From positions 1,985,941-2,049,940 of the forward strand of contig NZ_RQJO01000007.1 in assembly GCF_003858635.1 (NCBI RefSeq): a DNA stretch of 64,000 nt, given 5' to 3'. The position numbers and the translations under genes were made by a program. The notes beneath the pieces are model-generated. The model made no database searches. It was not told the DNA's origin and saw nothing but the letters and a program-made list of their open reading frames with translations. Origin of the DNA: Larkinella rosea (lineage in GTDB: Bacteria; Bacteroidota; Bacteroidia; Cytophagales; Spirosomataceae). Below, in pieces: positions 27,501-35,194 of this stretch (its first letter is position 1; every line of letters begins with the position of its first letter).

Positions 27501-27953
27501 GATGCCGATTTTAAGCTAACGGCGGTTCAGAATCAGGGCAATTTAAAATTCGAAGGCAATAAACCCGTATTTCTTCCCAACAAGCAGGTTATAACACAAA
27601 CCACGGTTTTCCCGTTGACGTATAAAGGCATTTCGCTGACCATTACCATTATCCGACCTTCGGCTGATTTTGAATTGACGAATGATGCAGAAAATAAACT
27701 AATCATCTTATCTCCCAAAAACGCAACGAGGGTAATCGGCTTTCTCTGGAAGTGGGATCCACAGTCGGAATTTGTGAATCGAGCGTTAAAAGAGCAGGAA
27801 AAAAATAAAGAGCTCAAAGTTCCCTACAGTATCATTCTGGAAATGGGAAATATTCCCTTTAGCCTGACTGTTGTAACCGAATTATGCGGCAAGGACAGCG
27901 TGCAGAAAAGGCTGGTCGCCAATCGTCAACTCGGTACATTTATTTTAGAATAA
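24519..27953 (+). CDS. Large eCIS structural protein with PKD/Ig-like C-terminal repeats; fibre candidate
   Basis: I take the ATG at 24519 (MESVLNTTFPVYKEDQVLSH), because the 22 residues encoded upstream from 24453 look like leader and the conserved block begins here. Of 1144 residues, 1-75 form the best-conserved part: NYLEEQIRITRTGLIATGIV, then LELEFTNNSVTLKKGVAVT, a motif I associate with large Bacteroidota eCIS proteins. The middle is helical. From about residue 830 to the end, tandem beta domains appear, including a PKD-type DVDFGDGTTLKNQTKTTLEH and Pro-rich linkers. No Pvc13-like fibre is encoded in the window, and this gene occupies the slot after the wedges. I infer a baseplate-attached receptor-binding or fibre protein; a scaffold role is possible. 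Confidence 0.65.
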   Translation: MESVLNTTFPVYKEDQVLSHYQLNGSFNYLEEQIRITRTGLIATGIVDGLELEFTNNSVTLKKGVAVTSLGFQIEWREKTFTHIRSLELSKDFLEPILDDDNSLKNILAKSARYQAIKASTELVDDSFTEAKTPLSSAILAGKVVLVLFEMGVKQADQCDANSCDENSANVIITIRPLLISQAEADTTNANQSAQAYFQLTGDPVFIPRFDIPKTALSTRTDVVAAFQKVNSGAVPTAINAALKALYETTKTVFGHLKGFNLLNADRIEPQVSKYKNTDNGQYLYNWLQDLVQAYHEILEVGKAYHRDGVTDQFPFHVLAGPTDNALSNTQYRTGYFPAPPLARDELENFNRLEFLFKRLIHLLNNFDVSKTAIKVTPSMYGNKLLEKKAVPYYYTGEKELSRLWKPKGLPLGYKADQYAPDKNHLVKPLLYDLEAHDFYRIEGHIGTNYQDAIRSIELIREAHRLPFKVIALNAIDIRDRELAINDAEFDYSDLEVDYDIARTRVTKITGKITDWLTDHRADLVPKIMADSAVTNLINLVNSCSNLFTEDLTEFLDNYDDLKTAFDNIHYIYLVHRACIKVTDFQSEDLMDHLDQLNDLVLEDPFTVLFTEARRRYTESVKKTLFSNFYQSHTGIEPLNGTIRGGTFLLVYSDSSILVKTKPPVVKTGSLEATLEIRNYKKALSVTAEDNARFVKQIEKSNPVIKSKQVLLQRDAVIAANPDETKKIQKAAYDQMSEMLAEKLPLEYKFVVTDLWKSLENKLGILDVIPPASTDGIVFADFCLPYICCGEGDAINLVLPTVTVLPQIAISKTAFCANNPEKVEVTLTPSDLEGTFTENITSEVGKYFFKSSATEGDQKISFTSKANQKSNELTVTILPARTIPLELTTKQKANDPRECVLTINNPMAGEQYDVDFGDGTTLKNQTKTTLEHTYPAEAQSYPIKVTATIGTLCPVEGNSKYEVVPLPAPPPQPVFKLDATEFCISNNQPVEIQVDADFKLTAVQNQGNLKFEGNKPVFLPNKQVITQTTVFPLTYKGISLTITIIRPSADFELTNDAENKLIILSPKNATRVIGFLWKWDPQSEFVNRALKEQEKNKELKVPYSIILEMGNIPFSLTVVTELCGKDSVQKRLVANRQLGTFILE

Positions 27954-27969
27954 ACCTAGTGTTTGATCG

Positions 27970-30900
27970 ATGGCTGCTCCGGTTCCCGCTCCACCCCAGG
28001 CCAAACCCACGGCGAAAGCTCCGGCGGTGATCAATCCGCCCGGGCAGCGACCGCCCTATTGGCAGGAAAACCGGGAGCGGCAGGCCGCCCAAACCAATAA
28101 CACACCCGGCGGGATTCTGTCCGGCTTGACCACGACTCCGGCTTCCCAGCTTGGAGCGGCATTTACGCAGGCAACCGTTCACAGCAAAACCGCTCTCAAT
28201 AAGCAGAAAGACGAAGCGACCAAACAACTGCCGGTCGTTGATGAGTCCAGCGGAAGCGCCTTTTCGCAGTCGCAGGCAGCCACGGCCCGGTTTCGGGCCC
28301 GAAACCGGGTAGCGAACAGTCGACCGGTTTCACCCGCTAATCCGGGCGTTCAACCACCGGTTTTTACCCTTCCGGACATTCCGCAACAGGCCACCATCGT
28401 TAGCCCCAACATTAACTTTCGGAGTGCGGGAAATGCCGCCGAAGTAGATCCCCATCGGGCGCAGGAAGCCCTGGACGGCGTTGAACTGGACATATCCGAT
28501 ATTCCGACAACCGCCGAAGCACCGGTTCTCGATTTGCAAGGCGAGGCCGATCCTGCTCAACTAACCACCGACCAACAGCAGCAGGGGCAGGAAGTTACCG
28601 ATGCAAAGAACGAAGCCGCGCTGGAAATCAATAATGACTTTGGCGAAAACGGGGTAATCAAACGGCCTGGTCACACGAAGCTGAAGGCCAGCCACGTCAT
28701 TCAATCGAAGCTACCCAAGGCAAAACCGGTCGCTCCGGGTAAAGTACCGACTGGCCAGACCCAGCTTACTTTAAACGCCCAGTTTGCGCCGGTTATTCAG
28801 GAAAAAATTGGAGCCGAAAGTGCCCGCTACGATGCCGGTCAAGCCGATTATGAAGCGAAAAGTACGGCAGAGCGCCAAAAAGCCGATGGAAACATCGATG
28901 CCGAACGGCGGAAATCACAGCGTGACCAGCTCAGCGCCCAATCCGACGCGCAGGGGCAGGTCAGCCAATCGCGGCAGGAATGGCACACCGAACTGAATAC
29001 TGTTGAAACCAATTTCAACACCAGCGCCAACGCCGAAGCTATCCGACAAAACCGGCAGATTCAAACCAAACAAACGGAGGGCAACGCGGAAGCCCAGCGG
29101 CACATTGCCGACGGCAATCGCGAAGCCGAAGCCAAGCGAAACGAAGCGAAGGAAGAAGGTCGCCAGAAGCAGGAAAGCAGCAAACGCGAAAGCAAGGGCT
29201 TTTTCGGTTGGCTGGGCGATAAGGTATCCTCGTTAATCAATGCCTTAAAAAGTGCGCTCAACTTTATTTTCGATAAGCTGCGAAAAGCGGTCACGTGGAT
29301 TTTCGATAAAGTAAAACGCCTGGCCCTGGCAGCCCTTGAATTAGCCCGGAAAGCCATCGTCGGGTTCATCAAAGCATTTGGGGAATTTTTAAAAGGACTG
29401 GTAGAGGTTGCTTTTGCGGCCTTCCCCACCCTCCGCGACCGCATCAAGGCCAAAATCGACGGGGCCGTTCAGCGGGCCGAAGCCGCCGTCAATGCCGCAT
29501 TTGAATTTTTCAAGAAAGCCGTTTCGGCGATCATCGATGCGCTGGCGGCAGTGGTCGATTCGATTCTGGGGGCTTTGCAGTTTCTGTATAATGCTGCCTT
29601 AACAGTAATCGAATTTGTAACGGTTGGAATATTGCGCGTTATGGATTTGCTGACCGACATCGATCGGTTGTACAATTTGTTTAAAACCATGGTTGATGGT
29701 TTCCGAAAAATCTGGAATAATCCAGAGATACTGGAAAAGGAAGCAAAAAAATACTTACAGCCCTATATCGATAAAATTCCGGGAGAGACCCAAAGTGAAG
29801 TAAAAAAAGCGTTGGCCGTTTTAGGCCTTGCCACCGCTAAGCACCTAACCGGTATTTTAAAATACCTGACTCCGACGGTCAACAAGCTAATCGCAAACTG
29901 GTGGGGTGAAGCTAAGAAAATGATTTGGTTCTTAATTTGGCCATTTGCCGAAGGTAGTCCGCTATGGGAGGATGCGCCCAAATTATGGCACCTAATACCG
30001 CAGATATATAAGGATGCCAGAGCTGGCGAATTCAGTAAAGCGATCGATGGGGGTTTGGAGTGGATGCAGGCACTCAACATGACTGTTGGAGCCTTTGCTG
30101 GCTGGATCGCAATTGGTGGAGCCATCATAGGTGCAATTGTGGGCGGAATAATGGGAGCCGGAGTTGGAGCCATACCTGGGGCTGGTGCCGGTTTTGAAAT
30201 TGGAGTTGCGATTGGTGAAGGAATTCTGGTATCAATGATTGCTACCGAAGGACTTGTCATTACCAAAGCTGTATACGATTTATCTGTTACGGATGACGAT
30301 GAACAGACTGAACCCGAAAGCAATGAATCTTCAGATCCAGAAGCTATTCCATCCGACGGAGAGCAACTCCCTGTCACGTATACCAGTGGAAGTGTTAAAA
30401 CCAATCATGACCGAATTCAGTATGCTTATCAGCGGATTGCCAACAGTGGGCTAACACTTGGAATCATGGTGGCACTTATGATCCTGGGTGCAATCGGAGG
30501 TAAAATTGCACAGGCATTATTGGCAGGTGTGAAAAAACTCGGCGGTCTGGTAGCTGACCTGTTGCCCAATGTCGCCAAGGGAGTTCGGGGAGCCCTGGGT
30601 GCCATCAAGGAAACAAAAGCTTTCGGCAATTTAGCTGATGCCGCCAGGCGTTTCAATGCAGGCAGAAAGGCAATGAGGCAACGGATGCGTCCGGGTAAAT
30701 ACAAAGCATCACATGAACCACGGCCTTTTGAGTCGAAAGCAGATCCGGTTCGGGATTATTTGGGCCCTGGACATCAGTCTCATCCGGTCGAATGGGAAGC
30801 CATGCTACAGGATATGCGGGAAGCAGGTGTAGAAATCCAATTCACAGAACCCGGAAATGAACAGTTTGCTTATGGACCAGGCTTGAGAAAGGGCGAACCG

Positions 30901-31542
30901 GGTACTATCAAACTAGACCCTGATGCATCCATTTCAGCCTTAAGACACGAATATCAACATTTTCTGGACGACCGCGCTGGGGGCTACCGAGGGATGGCGT
31001 CATTATTTGATGATAACTACCGATACAGCACGGAGTTCCGGGCGTACATGGAAGAAATAAAGTTGATGCGGAAACATCGGCGATTTGATATTGCAAGAGA
31101 ACTTTTAGAAAATTTACGAGCCGAAAAAGCGCGAATATTTCGGCTCGATGAATTGCCAACTCCAGAACCGGGAGGTATTATTAGCCCGGAAACAAGACGG
31201 GCTATCAGTACAGAAATAACGCAATCCGTTCAAGCTGAGATAGCTTTAACGAAAAGCACGTTTGGCCACACATTCACTACGCACGGCGAAGAAATGACCA
31301 CCTTTTTAACAAATAGGGCAAGGGGTTCAGGCATTGCGCAAGGACAGTTTTTAGATAATCAGGCAGCTGCCCGCTTTATTAAGGATAATTTAGGGGCAAC
31401 CACGCAGGGAGCCACATCCCTGCCAATGCCCGAAGGATTTCCGGCAAGAATGATTAATCCGGATGGCACATTCGGAATACCAACTAAAATCAAGCTGGTT
31501 CCCGGGGGAAAAGGAGTAAAAACGGCTTACCCAGAGTACTAA
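27970..31542 (+). CDS. Multidomain eCIS cargo, putative toxin with zincin motif and C-terminal toxin domain
   Basis: The 1190-residue protein reads as an exported cargo. Residues 1-240 are Pro/Ala/Gln-rich and disordered. Residues 275-400 form a charged coiled coil. Residues 405-560 contain repeated amphipathic helices (GFFGWLGDKVSSLINALKSA and similar), resembling the helical module of DUF4157 eCIS proteins. Residues 713-758 are a glycine-zipper hydrophobic segment, and a second one follows near 831. H993-E994-Y995-Q996-H997 with E1022 in STEFRAYMEE suggests a gluzincin-type metalloprotease. Residues about 1090-1190 form a separate domain (FGHTFTTHGEEMT, QGQFLDNQAAARFI, LVPGGKGVKTAYP) like C-terminal RNase-type polymorphic toxins. 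No signal peptide or DUF4157 domain is present. GC content drops within the gene near 29.6 kb. Activities are inferred; delivery is inferred from locus position. Confidence 0.65.
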   Translation: MAAPVPAPPQAKPTAKAPAVINPPGQRPPYWQENRERQAAQTNNTPGGILSGLTTTPASQLGAAFTQATVHSKTALNKQKDEATKQLPVVDESSGSAFSQSQAATARFRARNRVANSRPVSPANPGVQPPVFTLPDIPQQATIVSPNINFRSAGNAAEVDPHRAQEALDGVELDISDIPTTAEAPVLDLQGEADPAQLTTDQQQQGQEVTDAKNEAALEINNDFGENGVIKRPGHTKLKASHVIQSKLPKAKPVAPGKVPTGQTQLTLNAQFAPVIQEKIGAESARYDAGQADYEAKSTAERQKADGNIDAERRKSQRDQLSAQSDAQGQVSQSRQEWHTELNTVETNFNTSANAEAIRQNRQIQTKQTEGNAEAQRHIADGNREAEAKRNEAKEEGRQKQESSKRESKGFFGWLGDKVSSLINALKSALNFIFDKLRKAVTWIFDKVKRLALAALELARKAIVGFIKAFGEFLKGLVEVAFAAFPTLRDRIKAKIDGAVQRAEAAVNAAFEFFKKAVSAIIDALAAVVDSILGALQFLYNAALTVIEFVTVGILRVMDLLTDIDRLYNLFKTMVDGFRKIWNNPEILEKEAKKYLQPYIDKIPGETQSEVKKALAVLGLATAKHLTGILKYLTPTVNKLIANWWGEAKKMIWFLIWPFAEGSPLWEDAPKLWHLIPQIYKDARAGEFSKAIDGGLEWMQALNMTVGAFAGWIAIGGAIIGAIVGGIMGAGVGAIPGAGAGFEIGVAIGEGILVSMIATEGLVITKAVYDLSVTDDDEQTEPESNESSDPEAIPSDGEQLPVTYTSGSVKTNHDRIQYAYQRIANSGLTLGIMVALMILGAIGGKIAQALLAGVKKLGGLVADLLPNVAKGVRGALGAIKETKAFGNLADAARRFNAGRKAMRQRMRPGKYKASHEPRPFESKADPVRDYLGPGHQSHPVEWEAMLQDMREAGVEIQFTEPGNEQFAYGPGLRKGEPGTIKLDPDASISALRHEYQHFLDDRAGGYRGMASLFDDNYRYSTEFRAYMEEIKLMRKHRRFDIARELLENLRAEKARIFRLDELPTPEPGGIISPETRRAISTEITQSVQAEIALTKSTFGHTFTTHGEEMTTFLTNRARGSGIAQGQFLDNQAAARFIKDNLGATTQGATSLPMPEGFPARMINPDGTFGIPTKIKLVPGGKGVKTAYPEY

Positions 31543-31554
31543 AATTTATGCCTA

Positions 31555-31926
31555 ATGATCACTAAAGACACTATAAGGAAGGTCAGCAAACTTCTGAAAC
31601 TTTCTTCAACAGGAGATGAGCAAGACTGGGCCATTGAATATGCAGACGAAACCCGAATTGCAGATTTCTTGAAAACCTTGCAAACCTATACGTTGTCATC
31701 TGCGGAAAAAATTGCTATTGTTTCATTAATACTCGCATCTTATGATGAGTATTTAGCCACTAATATTGATCATAGCAATGAAATATGGAATCAGATAAAA
31801 CCTATATTGGATAGCGACAAATTACAGTACCAAAACTTATTAATCTATTGGGCAGTTTTTGATGAGAAAAATGAAGGTAATTTATTCAATATAACTCCAT
31901 TGGTCAGGGATTACTTAATCGCATAA
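31555..31926 (+). CDS. Small acidic protein, candidate immunity protein 1
   Basis: The 123-residue protein is soluble, acidic and helical (DEQDWAIEYADETRIADFLK, AEKIAIVSLILASYDEYLAT, ITPLVRDYLIA). It has no signal peptide. It starts 13 bp after the cargo gene. Its AT-rich composition (16 of 60 bases are G or C at 31741-31800) differs strongly from the structural genes. Size, acidity, position and composition are those of immunity genes that follow polymorphic toxins. I recall hypothetical proteins of this pattern next to toxins but cannot name a family. Immunity function is inferred. Confidence 0.6.
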   Translation: MITKDTIRKVSKLLKLSSTGDEQDWAIEYADETRIADFLKTLQTYTLSSAEKIAIVSLILASYDEYLATNIDHSNEIWNQIKPILDSDKLQYQNLLIYWAVFDEKNEGNLFNITPLVRDYLIA

Positions 31927-31947
31927 TTCTTTAAAATCATCTATTAC

Positions 31948-32316
31948 ATGAACACCATTTTCCCAAGGGACAATACCCTTTCCAATCAGGACGTCAGTTA
32001 CCTCACCGGTAATTTAAATCAAAAATCACCGCTTGAAAGAGCAAAAATCTATACTGAATTAGTTTACAGGATTAATGAATCGCAAGACGTAGAGCCCATT
32101 TTATTCGATGCGATTCGTAACGAAAATAACCGCCAAGAAAATTTCTGGGGATTTATTAAGGTTGCATGGATACCTGTGATCGGAATTCTGGACTCAAAAA
32201 ACCAAACTTTAATTGATAAAACTAAAGAAATATTACTAAAGAACTGGAGCAGTATCGAAAGAAAAAACTTACATGAGTACGTAAAAAAAGAGTTTGATCT
32301 TTCCAACATTTTATAA
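31948..32316 (+). CDS. Small helical protein, candidate immunity protein 2
   Basis: This 122-residue cytoplasmic protein is helical, with SPLERAKIYTELVYRINESQ, a central hydrophobic FWGFIKVAWIPVIGILDSKN and a lysine-rich tail. It shows no clear similarity to the preceding protein, so it is not a simple duplicate. It begins 21 bp after that gene, with the same low-GC signature, and is followed by an AT-rich gap before the ATPase gene. It may neutralise the second toxin domain of the cargo protein, be an orphan immunity gene left from an earlier cassette, or act as a chaperone or adaptor. None of these can be decided from sequence. Confidence 0.55.
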   Translation: MNTIFPRDNTLSNQDVSYLTGNLNQKSPLERAKIYTELVYRINESQDVEPILFDAIRNENNRQENFWGFIKVAWIPVIGILDSKNQTLIDKTKEILLKNWSSIERKNLHEYVKKEFDLSNIL

Positions 32317-32422
32317 ATTTTCAATCACAATCAAGCGGTTTTTATAAATCCCAAACTCTTTAGACAAATCGCTAAATAAATTAAAGGCACTAATTTTAAG
32401 TCCATTCGTACAACCATTTATC

Positions 32423-33703
32423 ATGCCGCTCCCCGCTCTCCTCGCCCACCTTCTGACCAATCTCAGCCAGCACTTCGGAGTGGAGATCAAAAGCCATTTA
32501 TCTGAAAAAATAACCGATAATTCCCATTTCAATCAGTTCGTTGAAACACACCAGCTTTCCGACAAAGAACAACTGTTGCTGACGGTAGCGGTTTTGCCGT
32601 ACCTCGATCCATCGTTTTTCAATGAACTCAATGAGCAGGTTGGCGGTAGTCTGGTCAAACCGTCGCTGTTGTTTTATCAGGAACCCACCACCGGGGTTTT
32701 GCTCCCCCTGTTGCAGGTGGCTCTGCTGATTGTATATCCCGATGCGGGTTGGCAATATGCGTTGAAAACCACCGAAACGATCGCTGGTAAACTGTTTAAA
32801 ACCGGTATCCTGAACCTGCAAACGCTTAGCAACAACGAACAGAAAAACAACCCGCTTTTGCAGCTGCTGGAAGTAGACAGCCATTATTTCGCCCAGCTTT
32901 TCAACGGACAAACCGTTGACTACCAGCTTTCCAGCCAGTTTCCGGCCCGGAAGATCAGCACAGTGCTCACCTGGGATCACCTCATTCTGGAACCCGATAC
33001 CCGCGAACAGGTGGACGATATCGTGGACTGGCACCGGCACCAAAAAGAGCTTTTGAAAAACTGGGGGCTGGGCTCGATCGTCAAACCGGGTTACCGGGTT
33101 TTGTTCTACGGCCCTTCCGGTACCGGAAAAACGCTCACGGCTTCCCTGATGGGGCAACGGCTAGGTTTGGATGTTTACCGGGTGGATTTGTCGCTGGTCA
33201 TCTCCAAATACATTGGCGAAACCGAAAAGAACCTGTCGCAGCTGTTTGCCAAAGCCGAGAACAAAGACTGGATCCTGTTTTTTGACGAAGCCGACGCCCT
33301 TTTTGGCTCCCGAACGGGGGTTCGCGATGCCCACGATCGCTACGCCAATCAGGAAGTCTCATACTTGCTCCAGCGAATCGAGGAGTTTGAAGGGATTGTC
33401 ATTCTGGCCTCTAACCTCAAACACAACATCGACAAAGCCTTTGCCCGGCGGTTTCAGGCCATGGTTGAATTCCGGATTCCCAAGGTTGCGGAACGCGAAC
33501 GACTGTGGCGTCAGGCATTGGTAAAAGCGTACGATTTTATTCCGGAAATTGCCCGCAAATACGAGGTTACCGGCGGAACGATCGTGAACGTGGTGCAATA
33601 CGCTACCTTGAAAGCCCGGCAACGCGAAAACCGTGACATTCTTCTGACCGACATTCAACGGGGGATCGCCCGCGAGCTTTGGAAGGAAGGAAAAACGCCA
33701 TGA
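32423..33703 (+). CDS. eCIS AAA+ ATPase (Afp15/Pvc15-like)
   Basis: The 426-residue protein has a family-specific N-terminal helical region of about 190 residues and an AAA+ module: Walker A GPSGTGKT (230-237), ISKYIGETEKNLSQLF, Walker B ILFFDEADALF with D288/E289, then ASNLKHNIDKAFARRF carrying the arginine finger. Pvc15-type ATPases are required for loading cargo or for particle assembly and are found with eCIS but not with phage tails, which supports the locus type. It overlaps the tape-measure gene by ATGA. Composition returns to the genome norm here after the AT-rich small genes. Confidence 0.92.
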   Translation: MPLPALLAHLLTNLSQHFGVEIKSHLSEKITDNSHFNQFVETHQLSDKEQLLLTVAVLPYLDPSFFNELNEQVGGSLVKPSLLFYQEPTTGVLLPLLQVALLIVYPDAGWQYALKTTETIAGKLFKTGILNLQTLSNNEQKNNPLLQLLEVDSHYFAQLFNGQTVDYQLSSQFPARKISTVLTWDHLILEPDTREQVDDIVDWHRHQKELLKNWGLGSIVKPGYRVLFYGPSGTGKTLTASLMGQRLGLDVYRVDLSLVISKYIGETEKNLSQLFAKAENKDWILFFDEADALFGSRTGVRDAHDRYANQEVSYLLQRIEEFEGIVILASNLKHNIDKAFARRFQAMVEFRIPKVAERERLWRQALVKAYDFIPEIARKYEVTGGTIVNVVQYATLKARQRENRDILLTDIQRGIARELWKEGKTP

Positions 33704-35169
33704 ACCACCTTGTCCACAAACTGGTTCTCGACCTCCATTTTCCGTCCGATGAAAAAAACCTGTCGGCGATCAACCACCGGATTGATCAGGAATTTCGGGA
33801 TAAAATCGTCCGGGTAGTGCAGGAAGTACTGGAAAACGTCCCGCTGCACATCAATGTGTTCATTGAAAAAATCGAACTGGACCACCGCGGGTCGGACGCA
33901 GAAAGCCTGATCCGGGAAATTAAAGATCAACTGAACGCCCAGATACAGCAAGCCCTCGAAAGGGACCGACTCAAGTTTCCGGAATCCGAATGGAAATACG
34001 CGAATTCGCCCGCGGACGGAGCAGACCTAAAAACCGGAGACTTTAGCCCGCAGGATGCCGAAACGGTTTGGACATTCGAAAGTCTCCGGTATTTTCTGGA
34101 AACGGGGCGGTTTCGGTGGGAAACGCAAAAGCTGATTTTACAGCAAAATCCCGATTTTGTGTTTGAGTTGGTCCGGCGTTTTCAGGCCCCAAACCGTACC
34201 CAATGGATCCGCTTGTTCAGCGAAAAACCGGTAGCCTTTGTCCGGTTTCTGCTTTATTTCAGGACTAATCGGGACGAGGTATTACCAATCATCGCCGACC
34301 ATTTTACATTTTTCAAATCGGATATCCTTGCGTTACTTCAACACCTCGCTCGGTTTGATTCAGCTCGTTTAGCGGTTGTAGCCAGTCAGGATTTCGGCCG
34401 GTTTTTTGATTTCCTGAAAATAGAATCCCCTTCGCGGCTCCAATCCGGACAAGCCGCAGCCGTTTTGGTGAATTTACTGCTGAAAGTGGATGCGCCACGC
34501 TTGAAAAGACGCCAGCCATCGGCTGTTCTGATCGATCGGAAGGCGATTGAAAAAATAACCGCAAAAGGGATTTTGCTGTCGCCCGATTTGGTGCGAATGG
34601 CCGAAGAACTCGCTCTTTCGACACCTGAAATCAAGGTGTATAGCGAAACAACGACTTCGGAAACACCGGCTACCCTACCCATAACGAATGCCGGCGTCTT
34701 GCTCCTTCATCCCTTCCTGCTGCCGTTTTTTGACGAATTCAAGTTGTTATCCAAGTCCCGGTTTGTGGATAGATTCAGCCAGTTCAAAGCCGTCCAGCTC
34801 CTGCATTACCTGACGACTTCCCGGCTTCTGTTCAACGAAGATGAAACCGCTTTCTATAAAATTCTGTGCGGCATTCCCCTCGACGAAGCGGTTTTTCCGG
34901 TCTGGAAGCTAACCCGAAAAGCAAAAAAAGCATGCCGGGAATTAGTTCATGCCCTGATCGGTCACTGGGAAGTGCTGAAAAATACATCACCGGAGGTTGC
35001 CCAGACCGAATTTCTCCAGCGAAGCGGCATCCTGTCTTCGGAAAAAACGCATTTTGTCGTGACAATGGATAAAAAATCGATTGATGTTCTATTGCAACGT
35101 CTACCCTGGGGCATTGGCATGATTAAGCTGCCCTGGGCCGAAAAATTAATCGTGGTGCAATGGGACTAA
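33700..35169 (+). CDS. Contractile injection system tape-measure protein (CIS_TMP, Afp14/Pvc14-like)
   Basis: I start at the ATG at 33700, which overlaps the ATPase stop (ATGA) and yields MNHLVHKLVLDLHF; an earlier ATG at 33679 would lie within the ATPase gene. The 489-residue protein has the CIS_TMP C-terminal signature: ITNAGVLLLHPFLLPFFDEF, FKAVQLLHYLTTSRLLFNED, LVHALIGHWEVLKNTSPEVA and the final IDVLLQRLPWGIGMIKLPWA. These proteins set tube length. The N-terminal part is helical and charged. It is the last gene of the cluster and is followed 25 bp later by the convergent lacI-type gene. Confidence 0.9.
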   Translation: MNHLVHKLVLDLHFPSDEKNLSAINHRIDQEFRDKIVRVVQEVLENVPLHINVFIEKIELDHRGSDAESLIREIKDQLNAQIQQALERDRLKFPESEWKYANSPADGADLKTGDFSPQDAETVWTFESLRYFLETGRFRWETQKLILQQNPDFVFELVRRFQAPNRTQWIRLFSEKPVAFVRFLLYFRTNRDEVLPIIADHFTFFKSDILALLQHLARFDSARLAVVASQDFGRFFDFLKIESPSRLQSGQAAAVLVNLLLKVDAPRLKRRQPSAVLIDRKAIEKITAKGILLSPDLVRMAEELALSTPEIKVYSETTTSETPATLPITNAGVLLLHPFLLPFFDEFKLLSKSRFVDRFSQFKAVQLLHYLTTSRLLFNEDETAFYKILCGIPLDEAVFPVWKLTRKAKKACRELVHALIGHWEVLKNTSPEVAQTEFLQRSGILSSEKTHFVVTMDKKSIDVLLQRLPWGIGMIKLPWAEKLIVVQWD

Positions 35170-35194
35170 CACAACGCCATTCCGTGGGATCCAT

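Noticed and set aside
27970-31542. DUF4157 protease domain in the cargo protein
   Set aside because: The only HExxH is at residues 993-997 near the C-terminus, not in the N-terminal position and context of DUF4157.
12060-35169. Prophage or type VI secretion system instead of eCIS
   Set aside because: No capsid, terminase, lysis, TssJLM or ClpV genes; the AAA+ ATPase and CIS tape-measure protein are eCIS-specific.
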